From Synergistales bacterium (lineage in GTDB: Bacteria; Synergistota; Synergistia; Synergistales; Aminobacteriaceae): DNA of 8,379 bases. Below the pieces are notes generated by a model. It ran no database searches and had not been told where the DNA came from. It saw only the letters and a program-made list of their open reading frames with translations. The stretch lies in NCBI GenBank assembly GCA_025997935.1, contig BNVG01000087.1, positions 1 to 8,379 on the forward strand, read 5' to 3'. The position numbers and the translations under genes were made by a program. This document shows, piece by piece, positions 1 to 5,907 of the stretch (positions within the stretch are counted from its first letter, which is position 1; each line of letters starts with the position of its first letter).

Positions 1-40
1 GCTCTGACCCCTCTTTCCCTTCACGTCTCTCTTCCGATCT
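1..40. other. Sequencing-adapter remnant at contig end (artefact)
   Basis: The last 30 bases of this stretch (11-40) match the 3' end of the standard Illumina P5/TruSeq read-1 adapter at 27 of 30 positions, finishing with the exact terminal CTCTTCCGATCT. Mismatches fall at 21, 26 and 28 and become frequent before position 11, as expected for low-quality or error-laden adapter sequence. Recognisable transporter coding sequence begins at 41-42, directly after the adapter's final T. This stretch should be regarded as non-genomic and trimmed. The adapter match is from memory of the standard oligo, not from a search. Confidence 0.9.
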
Positions 41-76
41 CCTTGGCGTCGGCCTTGGCTACAGCGGAGCGGCCAT
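41..76 (+). repeat. 36-bp inverted repeat, left copy (fold-back junction)
   Basis: This is a perfect reverse complement of 414-449. Read on the plus strand it encodes the transporter stretch LGVGLGYSGAAM, the same peptide stretch that 449-414 encodes on the minus strand (there ending GAAI). It begins exactly where the adapter-like sequence stops. The repeat is best explained as the overlap between two readings of the same gene region after a fold-back join, not as a natural repeat. Confidence 0.95.
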
Positions 77-431
77 GAACCCATTCACAGTAGGCATAGC
101 TCAGAACATAGCCGAGCTGCCGCCCATGAGCGGCGCGGCTTACCGAATCTTCTGTCACGTCGCGATGGTAGCCGTCGCTTCTATCTATACAATGAGATAC
201 GCCCTGAAGATTCAGACCGACCCGACAAAGAGCCTCGTGTACGGGGAGGATTTCAGTAAATTAGCCATGAGCGAGGAAGCCTTGGCGAAACAGCCCTTCG
301 GCATACGCGAGAAACTCGTGCTTTCCGCGTTTGTCGTCACTCTCGTGCTTATCGTGTATGGTTGCAAGGAGTGGGGCTGGTATTTTGAGGAAATTTCCGC
401 GACGTTCCTTTTGATGGCCGCTCCGCTGTAG
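42..431 (+). CDS. YfcC/DcuC-family transporter, middle fragment (inverted, misassembled)
   Basis: The frame encodes a hydrophobic continuation of the transporter whose N-terminal part lies on the minus strand at 949-414. It starts in the shared stretch GLGVGLGYSGAAM and continues into NPFTVGIAQ, PPMSGAAYRIFCHVAMVAVASIYTMRY, KSLVYGEDFS and, after a charged loop, a membrane segment near LVLSAFVVTLVLIVYG. This is the expected order in YfcC-type C4-dicarboxylate/amino-acid carriers (DcuC superfamily). The genuine part ends near 413 (ISATFLLM). The last residues AAPL and the stop at 431 are antisense of the inverted repeat, so they are not real. The ATG at 75 is an internal methionine of the protein, not a start, and no ribosome binding site precedes it. 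The frame is open leftwards through the adapter to base 3. The C-terminal 180-200 residues expected for this family are missing from the window. Confidence 0.85.
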   Translation, partial: LGVGLGYSGAAMNPFTVGIAQNIAELPPMSGAAYRIFCHVAMVAVASIYTMRYALKIQTDPTKSLVYGEDFSKLAMSEEALAKQPFGIREKLVLSAFVVTLVLIVYGCKEWGWYFEEISATFLLMAAPL

Positions 432-949
432 CCAAGGCCGACGCCAAGGCCGATTATCGCCATGCCGACAATCGCGTCATAGCCCATCGCTATAGCGATG
501 CCGACGAAAATCGGGATGAACGGAAGAGCCTCCTCAAACACGCCTATGGTCGACGAGGCCGCGCCCATTATCAGCATAAATATAGGGATTATCAACGCCC
601 GCGACTTGCCCCTGAACTTTTTGAGCAGGGCCGAGACGAGGCCGTTAAAAGCGCCGGTCGCCAAGAGAATCCCGATAGACGCGTAAGCGACAAAAATGAA
701 GAAAATAACGCTGGCTGCGTCGACAAGGCCGGCGTAAACGGCCTTTACGGCAGCAAACAGGCCTACGGGTGTGGATTCGATAACGTGATACGAGTTGGCC
801 ACAACGACGGTGCGCCCTGCCGCGTTTTTCACCCGCTCAAACTCCCCGGCCGGCACCACCCACGAGGCCGCTGCGCATATAAGTATTATAGAGACCAACA
901 ATACATAGATGTGCGGCAGCTTAAAGCCCTTTTTTTCCTCTCCCAACAA
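212..949 (-). CDS. YfcC/DcuC-family transporter, N-terminal part (truncated by fold-back)
   Basis: This is probably an integral inner-membrane carrier of the YfcC family (DcuC superfamily); the substrate, perhaps a dicarboxylate, amino acid or peptide-derived compound, cannot be told from sequence. Membrane segments are visible near residues 11-33 (ending in the family-typical WVVPAGEF), around 75-110, and at about 120-178 (FEEALPFIPIFVGIA, MAIIGLGVGLGYSGAA). Only 949-414 (about 178 residues) is authentic. From 413 down to the stop at 212 the frame is antisense of the inverted piece and gives a non-hydrophobic, meaningless tail. Start: TTG at 949 follows AGGAGG (955-960) by 5 bases. A second in-frame TTG at 946 has better spacing of 8, so the start may be one codon later. 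Joined to the 42-413 piece it gives about 291 residues of a family usually near 470-510. It is transcribed divergently from azlC. Confidence 0.85.
   Translation of the reverse strand: MLGEEKKGFKLPHIYVLLVSIILICAAASWVVPAGEFERVKNAAGRTVVVANSYHVIESTPVGLFAAVKAVYAGLVDAASVIFFIFVAYASIGILLATGAFNGLVSALLKKFRGKSRALIIPIFMLIMGAASSTIGVFEEALPFIPIFVGIAIAMGYDAIVGMAIIGLGVGLGYSGAAIKRNVAEISSKYQPHSLQPYTISTRVTTNAESTSFSRMPKGCFAKASSLMANLLKSSPYTRLFVGSV
414..449 (-). repeat. 36-bp inverted repeat, right copy (fold-back junction)
   Basis: This is the perfect reverse complement of 41-76. The coding sense of the transporter flips at its left edge (413/414). To the right the gene reads on the minus strand; to the left the next part of the same protein reads on the plus strand. 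The join sits after a plus-strand codon run for ISATFLLM, and only a few bases such as ATGG are needed as microhomology, which fits a self-primed or amplification chimera. Confidence 0.95.
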
Positions 950-967
950 AAAAACCTCCTTTGATTT

Positions 968-996
968 AGTATAATAAAACGCAATTAAATTATGAA
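968..996 (-). promoter_or_regulatory. Candidate sigma-70 promoter for the YfcC-family gene
   Basis: On the minus strand TTCATA (996-991, 4 of 6 to the -35 consensus) is followed by a 17-base spacer and TATACT (973-968, 5 of 6 to the -10 consensus). Transcription would start near 961, immediately upstream of the AGGAGG ribosome binding site, which is tight. The same AT-rich stretch also holds a plus-strand TATAAT at 970-975 without a matching -35 element. Confidence 0.35.
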
Positions 997-1014
997 GTTA
1001 TAGCAAATTATAAC
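997..1014. promoter_or_regulatory. Operator-like inverted repeat in the yfcC-azlC divergent region
   Basis: GTTATA-N6-TATAAC is a perfect 6-bp inverted repeat with a 6-base centre, lying between two divergently transcribed transporter genes. It abuts the -35 of the candidate minus-strand promoter, and its right arm TATAAC could itself be a -10 for azlC, although the upstream -35 (TTAAAT-like) is weak. The size and symmetry suit a dimeric helix-turn-helix regulator, but AT-rich DNA makes such matches common. The regulator is unknown. Confidence 0.3.
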
Positions 1015-1077
1015 GTTAATTTCAGATTCGGCAAGCCCCGCGGGCGTCGCCGTACATCTTTGGGAGGAATACACGAT

Positions 1078-1782
1078 ATGCGAAGTGAGTTATGGGCGTC
1101 CGCACGGAAGGGTCTGAGGTGGTCCGTACCCGTTCTGTTGGGTTTCGCGCCCATTGGAATGGCTTATGGATTGCTGTCTCGGCAGGCCGGGATGGGAGTT
1201 TGGCATACACTCTCGTTGTCGCTCTTTATATTTGCCGGTTCATCGCAGTTTGTAGCTGTGTCTATGCTGCAAAACGGAATGGGCGCGGCCGCCGTCGTCG
1301 GCTCGATATTTATCGTGAATTTTCGGCACGTTCTTATGTCGGCCTCTCTGTCGCCGTACCTTGCGCCGTGGAGGACATGGCAGCGCGTGGCGCTTGGCGG
1401 GATGCTGTGCGACGAGGCGTATGCCCTCCATTCTCTCCATTTCGCCAGCGGCGATACGGACATAACGGCGGCGATAACGCTCAATGCGTCCATCTACGTC
1501 GTTTGGGCCGCTACCGGCGCGGCGGGGTATTACCTTGGAGCTTTGATCAACCGCCCCGAGGTTTTTGGTTTGGATTTCGCGCTTCCGGCGATGTTCATAG
1601 CGTTGCTCCTCCCTTATTGCGTCAAGAGGAGCGCCGTTCTTGCGGCTCTGTGCGGTGGCGCGGTCTCGGTGGCGCTTCACGTAGCGGGCGTCGGGGGCTG
1701 GGCGGCGTTTATCGGAGGGCTTGCCGGGGCGACGGCGGGCGTTTTTGTGGGGGAGCAGGAGACGGAGGCTGAGACCAGATGA
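1078..1782 (+). CDS. azlC: AzlC family branched-chain amino acid exporter, large subunit
   Basis: AzlC with AzlD forms a two-component inner-membrane exporter of branched-chain amino acids and analogues, the counterpart of BrnFE/YgaZH. The 234-residue product shows family landmarks in order: LLGFAPIGMAYGLL near the N terminus, LFIFAGSSQFVAVSML, IVNFRHVLMSASLSPYL, the DEAYAL segment, and GLDFALPAMFIALLLP towards the C terminus, with several hydrophobic helices between. ATG at 1078 is chosen because GGAGG at 1063-1067 precedes it by 10 bases; an in-frame TTG at 1060 lies upstream of that site and is unlikely. Its TGA stop (1780-1782) overlaps the azlD ATG in the ATGA arrangement, so the pair is translationally coupled. 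It diverges from the YfcC-family gene across an AT-rich intergenic region. Length is normal for the family (about 230-240) and nothing is broken. Confidence 0.95.
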   Translation: MRSELWASARKGLRWSVPVLLGFAPIGMAYGLLSRQAGMGVWHTLSLSLFIFAGSSQFVAVSMLQNGMGAAAVVGSIFIVNFRHVLMSASLSPYLAPWRTWQRVALGGMLCDEAYALHSLHFASGDTDITAAITLNASIYVVWAATGAAGYYLGALINRPEVFGLDFALPAMFIALLLPYCVKRSAVLAALCGGAVSVALHVAGVGGWAAFIGGLAGATAGVFVGEQETEAETR

Positions 1783-2096
1783 GCGAGATATGGGTAGTCG
1801 TTATCGGCGGTACGCTCGTGACTTTTTTGCCTCGCATAGCCCCGATTTTATTTTTGAGCGGACGAAAAATGCCGAGGCTTGTCGAGAGATGGCTGTCTCT
1901 CGTGGCCCCGGCTATTCTGTCGGCGCTCCTTTTCCCGGAGCTTTTGTTGAGCAGTGGTTCGCTCGCCGCGTTCTACGAGCAACGCTACGTCTACGCCGCG
2001 CTCCCTGCCTTTTTAGTGGCGTGGAAGAGCAAGAGCCTCTTCGGCGCTGTCGCGGCGGGCATGGCCTCCGCCGCGCTCCTGAGGCTCCTGTTTTAG
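1779..2096 (+). CDS. azlD: AzlD family branched-chain amino acid exporter, small subunit
   Basis: This is the small partner of AzlC: a 105-residue, almost wholly hydrophobic protein of the AzlD/YgaH type with about four membrane helices. Family-typical features are the N-terminal segment VVVIGGTLVTFLPRIAPILFL, then a polar loop with RKMPRLVERWLSLVAPAILSALLFPEL, and a C-terminal AALPAFLVAWKSKSLFGAVAAGMASAALLRLL. The ATG at 1779 overlaps the azlC stop by ATGA, and its ribosome binding site would lie within the azlC end (GGAGGC around 1764-1769). The stop TAG (2094-2096) overlaps the stop codon of the convergent hydrolase gene, so no separate terminator is present between them. Function in export of branched-chain amino acids follows from family knowledge; the direct substrate range is not visible. 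Confidence 0.93.
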   Translation: MSEIWVVVIGGTLVTFLPRIAPILFLSGRKMPRLVERWLSLVAPAILSALLFPELLLSSGSLAAFYEQRYVYAALPAFLVAWKSKSLFGAVAAGMASAALLRLLF

Positions 2097-2869
2097 TCGA
2101 AAGAAACTATATCGTCCAGCACCGGAAACTCGGCTCGCGCGCGGGAGACCGTCTTTGGGTCTATCTCGGCCCTCACGACGGTTTCGCGAAAGTCGCTGTC
2201 GGCTATGACTATTCCCCACGGGTCTACGATTCTGCTATGCCCGAGGGCCATGAATCCGTTCTGTTTTCCCGATGAATTTGACGACAGGAGATAGCAGACG
2301 TTTTCGGCGGCGCGCGCTCTTGTGAAGAAATCCCACTGCTCCTGCCTCGGATAAGGCCAGCCTGCCGCGACAAGGAAGAACTCGGCTCCGTCCGTCATCA
2401 TCTTTCTGTAGAATTCGGGGAATCTGAGGTCGTAACAAGTCGACAGTCCCATTTTTCCAAACTCCGTGTCCGCCACGACCGTTTCGCGCCCCGGCGTGAG
2501 TATATCGGTCTCCCCTGGGATAGACGGAAACAAGTGCGACTTGCTGTAAAAAGCGACCTTTGCGCCGCTCCTGTTGAACAGTATGGATGTGTTGTAATAT
2601 TTCCCCCCGCGAGACTCCACAAAGCTACCCGAAAACACCCACGCCCCGAGCCCGCGCGCTTTTTCCGATATGGCCTGAGCCGTGTAGCCGTCTATTGGCT
2701 CGCTCTCGGTTTTGTACCTGTCGAAAGCGTAGAACCCTATGTTCCACAGCTCCGGCAAAATGACAAGGTCGGCGCCCGAGCAATCGTCCATCATGCGAAG
2801 CGCGTGTTCCACCGTCTCTTTTTTTGACCTGTTGTCCGTTACGTCTAACTGAATCGACGCTACTTTCAA
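2093..2869 (-). CDS. Carbon-nitrogen hydrolase (nitrilase superfamily, Nit2/omega-amidase-like)
   Basis: This is a cytoplasmic amidohydrolase of the nitrilase superfamily, 258 residues, a usual length for the small bacterial Nit/omega-amidase branch. The catalytic triad is visible: Glu40 in LPELWN, Lys110 in YSKSHLFP, and Cys145 in the nucleophile motif STCYDLRFPEF. The later family landmarks AAGWPYPR, RARAAEN and GHSRIVDPWG are also present. Members hydrolyse amides such as alpha-ketoglutaramate, carbamoyl compounds or other linear amides; which applies here cannot be read from sequence. The start is TTG at 2869, supported by GGGAGG (2878-2883) with 8-base spacing and by the N terminus MKVASIQLDV aligning with the family start. 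It lies downstream of the iorAB-prepilin operon on the same strand, separated by a 67-base gap with a hairpin, and is convergent with azlD (4-base overlap). A role beside IorAB in amino-acid or 2-oxoacid breakdown is an inference. Confidence 0.92.
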   Translation of the reverse strand: MKVASIQLDVTDNRSKKETVEHALRMMDDCSGADLVILPELWNIGFYAFDRYKTESEPIDGYTAQAISEKARGLGAWVFSGSFVESRGGKYYNTSILFNRSGAKVAFYSKSHLFPSIPGETDILTPGRETVVADTEFGKMGLSTCYDLRFPEFYRKMMTDGAEFFLVAAGWPYPRQEQWDFFTRARAAENVCYLLSSNSSGKQNGFMALGHSRIVDPWGIVIADSDFRETVVRAEIDPKTVSRARAEFPVLDDIVSFD

Positions 2870-2909
2870 ATTTTACGCCTCCCAAAAATCTTTTTATATG
2901 ATTAAAGAC

Positions 2910-2931
2910 GGGCGACCGAGGGCGGTCGCCC
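2910..2931 (-). terminator. GC-rich hairpin downstream of the prepilin-like gene
   Basis: A perfect 9-bp stem (2910-2918 pairing with 2923-2931, GGGCGACCG against CGGTCGCCC) closes a 4-base loop. It lies 5 bases beyond the stop codon of the minus-strand prepilin-like gene and ahead of the hydrolase gene. On the minus strand it is followed by GTCTTTAATC, a poor T-tract, so intrinsic termination may be partial. A short dispersed palindromic element (REP-like) or mRNA-stabilising stem is an alternative. No second copy occurs in this window. Confidence 0.5.
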
Positions 2932-2936
2932 CTACT

Positions 2937-3392
2937 TCATGGGCTTTTATTGGTTCTGGCGCGCGCCGTTCCCGAGATTATGACGTAATGATCCCTCACG
3001 CCGGGAGCGCTAACTTTTATCGTGGCCGCGGGGGTCAGCGAGTTCCACTGAGGCGTGTACCTGCTCCTGTACCCCACGCTCTCGTAACGGTTGAACAGGC
3101 AGTTAAAGACGGCGGTATATTTTTCCGTTTCCGTCGGAAAATGCCACTCGACGCGTATGACGTTCGTCTTGGCGCCATTCGGGCATATAAGGTCGAATGA
3201 GCGCTTGGACAAGTTGGCCTTAGCCACGAGCCCGGAGAACCATTGCGCGAGGCTCTTCGCCTCTTTCTCTGGGTTTGCGCCTCCGAAACTATTGGCGGAA
3301 AAGAGGGACGAGGCGTATATGACCGACAGTACGATAAGCGATATTAATACCTCGGCAAACGTAAAACCGGCGCGCCGCGAAGTTTTCGACAT
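2937..3392 (-). CDS. Prepilin-type N-terminal cleavage/methylation protein (GspH/FimT-like pseudopilin)
   Basis: The 151-residue product starts with a class III prepilin leader. A short basic stretch (SKTSRRAG) precedes a G9|F10 cleavage site, then FTFAEVLISLIVLSVIYASSLF with the conserved +5 glutamate (Glu14) and a single hydrophobic helix. Prepilin peptidase would cleave after Gly9 and methylate Phe10. The helix-to-globular segment EAKSLAQWFSGLVAKANLSKRSFDLICPNG resembles minor pseudopilins of the GspH/FimT class, and Cys70 and Cys98 could form a disulfide. ATG at 3392 lies 2 bases after the iorB stop with no strong Shine-Dalgarno of its own, so it is probably translated by coupling from iorB. 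Finding a pseudopilin at the tail of an iorAB operon is odd; no other pilus, secretion or prepilin peptidase gene is in the window. The N-terminal class is secure; the precise role (type IV pilus, type II secretion or DNA uptake) is not. Confidence 0.85.
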   Translation of the reverse strand: MSKTSRRAGFTFAEVLISLIVLSVIYASSLFSANSFGGANPEKEAKSLAQWFSGLVAKANLSKRSFDLICPNGAKTNVIRVEWHFPTETEKYTAVFNCLFNRYESVGYRSRYTPQWNSLTPAATIKVSAPGVRDHYVIISGTARARTNKSP

Positions 3393-3394
3393 GC

Positions 3395-3979
3395 CTAAAC
3401 GGTATCCGACGCCGCCTTCAGGCCGAGGCCGAACACTTTCAGGTTGGCTTCAAGATGTTTTGGCGGAGCTAATTCTTTAAGAGCCGCCACGACGCGGTCT
3501 TCCTCAAAGCCCGGAATTTTGAGCGAAGCCGCCGCGCCGAGAATGAGCACGTTCAAAAAGAGGTATTTGCCGCCCATATGCTCGTCCAAGATACGGAAGC
3601 CCTCGAACTTGCAGACGCTTATCTTGCGCTCCGAAAGATACTTTTTCAGATGGGCGTTCTCGAAGGCGGCGGCGCGGTCGGTGTTGACCAAAAACGTCCC
3701 GCCCTCTTTGAGAAACGCGAGATTGCGGATTCCCTCTTTTTGGTCGAAAGCCATTACGACGTCGGCGTGCCCCTCGGACACGAGCGGCCCAAAGAACTCG
3801 CCGACCTTGAAATGGCTTATGACGGACCCTCCGCGCTGAGCCATTCCGTGTACCTCGCTGCCTACGATGGGAAGCCCTTTATCTATGGCTATTTTCCCCA
3901 GCACTCGGCTCGTAAAGAGTATGCCCTGTCCCCCCACGCCTACGATAATATACTGCATGTCTCTTGCTTCGTTTGTCAT
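3395..3979 (-). CDS. iorB: Indolepyruvate:ferredoxin oxidoreductase, beta subunit
   Basis: This is the gamma-type domain subunit of the 2-oxoacid:ferredoxin oxidoreductase superfamily. With IorA it oxidatively decarboxylates aryl 2-oxoacids such as indolepyruvate and phenylpyruvate to acyl-CoA, CO2 and reduced ferredoxin in the cytoplasm of anaerobes. The 194-residue length fits. Landmarks are the glycine-rich GVGGQGILF (residues 14-22), the strongly conserved EVHGMAQRGGSV (42-53), and DVVMAFDQ in the middle. ATG at 3979 comes 1 base after the iorA stop, and an AAGGGGG ribosome binding site lies inside the iorA end about 8 bases upstream. An internal ATG (residue 8, before QYIIVGVGG) aligns better with some family members but lacks as good a site. 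It is co-transcribed with iorA and the prepilin-like gene that follows after 2 bases. Confidence 0.95.
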   Translation of the reverse strand: MTNEARDMQYIIVGVGGQGILFTSRVLGKIAIDKGLPIVGSEVHGMAQRGGSVISHFKVGEFFGPLVSEGHADVVMAFDQKEGIRNLAFLKEGGTFLVNTDRAAAFENAHLKKYLSERKISVCKFEGFRILDEHMGGKYLFLNVLILGAAASLKIPGFEEDRVVAALKELAPPKHLEANLKVFGLGLKAASDTV

Positions 3980-3980
3980 C

Positions 3981-5849
3981 TCAATTGCCCCCTTTTGAGG
4001 CCTTGTCGGCAGTTTTGTGAATGGCCTTTTGCGGACACACGGCCGTGCAGACGCCGCACGATACGCAATAGCGCGCGTCTACGGAGACCTTTTTGGCGGA
4101 CTCGTCGAACACAAGCCCCGGACAGCCGAAGTTGTCGATGCAATAGCGGCAGCCGACGCACTTGTCTTGACTGACGGTCACGGGAATTGTATCCTGCGGT
4201 ACGCGAAGCAGCATACAGGGATGCTTGAATATCAGCACGGCGGGGGTTTGATTGGCTTTTGCGTGTTCCCAGGCGCGTTTTACCGCGCCCGTGTTCCCAT
4301 CCGTATCGTAGGCTTTGACCGTTTCGACAAACGTGACGCCGCAACCTCGGGCTACGCTCTCTATGGAAAGCGCCGCGCCAAGGTCGTCCTTGCGAGGTTT
4401 GCCCGTGAGTCCCGGGTTGGACTGCCCGCCCGTCATGGCGGTGACGCTGTTGTCAAGCACGCACAGCACAAACGCGTGACGGTTGTACACGGCTGAAATA
4501 AGCCCCGGCACGCCCATGTGGAAGAACGTGGAGTCGCCCAGAGTGGCGACCACCGGACGCTCCTGTCCTGTCTCCTTGTGGGCCAAAAAGAACCCTGACG
4601 CCATAGTCACGGAGGCCCCCATACAGAGGCTCGTATCTATGCCTTTTTGGTTCAGGGCGAGAGAATAACATCCTATGTCAGAAGGGCCGATGGCGTTCGG
4701 TATGGCTTTTCTGATGGAGAAGAAACTGCTTCGGTGGGGGCATCCGGCGCAAAGCTGAGGTTTGCGCGAAACTATGCCCAGCTCCTCTATGGCCGACTCG
4801 AGCTCCGCCGTATCGGACTTTTTCGCCTCCGCTCCAAGCGCGGACAGCACTATATTCTCTATGACATCCGGCAGAAGCTCACCGGCGCTCGGCACGACGC
4901 CGTTCCAGCGACCGTCCACCTTAGAGCGGTTCAAGAGCTGCGTTTCTATGACCGGATATGGCTCTTCCAAGACGAGGATTTTATCATGGCGCGATATGAA
5001 ATCCTCCGTTATTTTGTGCGGCAGCGGATATGGAGTGCCTATCCTGAGAACGGATATATCGTCGCGCCCCCACTGTTTCATGAGGTCTTTAAGCATCGAG
5101 AAAGCCACCCCGCCGACGATTATTCCGAGCTTTGTCTGACCCTTGGAGGGGATTTCGTAGTTGTACTTTCCCCATTCGGTCTCGAAGAGCGCGCGGATTT
5201 TTTCGATTCTCTCGTTGTGTTGCGGGTGCGAAACGCGAACCACGACCGGCAAAGACACCCAGCGTTCCAGGTCGCGCTCGAACTTCACCTCGTTGCCCTT
5301 CTCGAAAGTTTCAACCTGAGCCATGTCCTGCCGACAGTGAGCGACGCGCGTCGTCGTACGAAGCATCGTTATCACGCCGTATTTTTCTGAGAGGGCGAAA
5401 GCGTCTTTCACCATCGCGGCCGCTTCTACGGCGTCCGACGGGTCGAGAACCGGCGCTTTGGCGAACATGGCGAACATGCGGCTGTCCTGCTCGTTCTGCG
5501 AGCTGTGAGGGCCTGGGTCGTCGGACGATATGAGCAGTAGGCCCCCCTTCAACCTGTAAAGCGCGACGGTCATAAAAGCGTCCGCCGCCACGTTGAGCCC
5601 CACCTGTTTCATAACCGCGCAAGCGCGCGCTCCTGTGAACGACGCCCCTATAGCCATTTCCAGCGCAACTTTTTCATTGGCGCCCCACTCCACCACAATG
5701 GGAGCGTTCAGTCTGTCCGCAGTCGCGGCTATCGCCGGCAAAATTTCCGACGACGGAGTCCCCGGATAAGCCGTAGCTACCTGACAACCGCACTTGACGA
5801 CCGCCTCCGCGATGGCCTCATTACCCAAAAGCATGGCTTTTACAGGCAT
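3981..5849 (-). CDS. iorA: Indolepyruvate:ferredoxin oxidoreductase, alpha subunit
   Basis: This is the catalytic subunit (622 residues, normal for IorA) binding thiamine diphosphate and two [4Fe-4S] clusters. The N-terminal pyrimidine-binding half has AYPGTPSSEI (27-36) and EWGANEKVALEMAIGAS (from 54) with Glu59 in the position typical of the cofactor-activating glutamate. The middle carries the fused C-terminal domain of the oxidoreductase. LCAGCPHR introduces the pyrophosphate-binding half, whose GDST (438-441) and DNS (466-468) make the TPP motif at the usual spacing. The C terminus is a ferredoxin module: Cys564, 567, 570 and 576 followed by Pro, and Cys595, 598, 601 and 605 followed by Pro. 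ATG at 5849 is preceded by an AAAGGGGTG ribosome binding site (5857-5865). It leads the minus-strand operon with iorB and the prepilin-like gene. Substrate preference among aryl or branched 2-oxoacids is inferred from the family only. Confidence 0.96.
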   Translation of the reverse strand: MPVKAMLLGNEAIAEAVVKCGCQVATAYPGTPSSEILPAIAATADRLNAPIVVEWGANEKVALEMAIGASFTGARACAVMKQVGLNVAADAFMTVALYRLKGGLLLISSDDPGPHSSQNEQDSRMFAMFAKAPVLDPSDAVEAAAMVKDAFALSEKYGVITMLRTTTRVAHCRQDMAQVETFEKGNEVKFERDLERWVSLPVVVRVSHPQHNERIEKIRALFETEWGKYNYEIPSKGQTKLGIIVGGVAFSMLKDLMKQWGRDDISVLRIGTPYPLPHKITEDFISRHDKILVLEEPYPVIETQLLNRSKVDGRWNGVVPSAGELLPDVIENIVLSALGAEAKKSDTAELESAIEELGIVSRKPQLCAGCPHRSSFFSIRKAIPNAIGPSDIGCYSLALNQKGIDTSLCMGASVTMASGFFLAHKETGQERPVVATLGDSTFFHMGVPGLISAVYNRHAFVLCVLDNSVTAMTGGQSNPGLTGKPRKDDLGAALSIESVARGCGVTFVETVKAYDTDGNTGAVKRAWEHAKANQTPAVLIFKHPCMLLRVPQDTIPVTVSQDKCVGCRYCIDNFGCPGLVFDESAKKVSVDARYCVSCGVCTAVCPQKAIHKTADKASKGGN

Positions 5850-5860
5850 TTTCTAACACC

Positions 5861-5871
5861 CCTTTATGAAA
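5861..5871. repeat. 11-bp direct repeat, copy 1 (iorA leader)
   Basis: CCTTTATGAAA occurs here and again, exactly, at 5897-5907, 36 bases apart. This copy overlaps the iorA ribosome binding site (minus-strand TTTCATAAAGG). A leader regulatory site or chance in AT-rich DNA are both possible. Confidence 0.5.
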
Positions 5872-5896
5872 TGACTATATTTAACAGTTATATTTT

Positions 5897-5907
5897 CCTT
5901 TATGAAA
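5897..5907. repeat. 11-bp direct repeat, copy 2 (iorA leader)
   Basis: This is an exact second copy of CCTTTATGAAA (first at 5861-5871). It lies in the iorA upstream region beside other short symmetric sites: TAACAGTTA (5882-5890) and GGTAAATTACC (5922-5932). Confidence 0.5.

Noticed and set aside
41..449. Natural phase-variable invertible element or insertion sequence
   Set aside because: There is an inverted repeat but no recombinase gene, no target duplication and no transposase, and the left copy borders adapter sequence; a chimera is simpler.
970..1014. Plus-strand promoter for azlC using TATAAT at 970-975 or TATAAC at 1009-1014
   Set aside because: Neither hexamer has a convincing -35 at 16-18 bases, so no specific azlC promoter is called although one must lie in this gap.
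1092..1772. 226-residue plus-strand ORF overlapping azlC in another frame
   Set aside because: It is arginine- and glycine-rich nonsense with no ribosome binding site, and it lies entirely over azlC, which has clear family motifs.
3444..4174. Overlapping plus-strand ORFs antisense to iorB and the end of iorA
   Set aside because: They lie opposite well-supported genes, contradict the operon direction, and have unlikely composition.
4647..5390. 247-residue plus-strand ORF antisense to iorA
   Set aside because: It is a shadow of the long iorA gene in GC-rich DNA; no recognisable motif and no upstream ribosome binding site.
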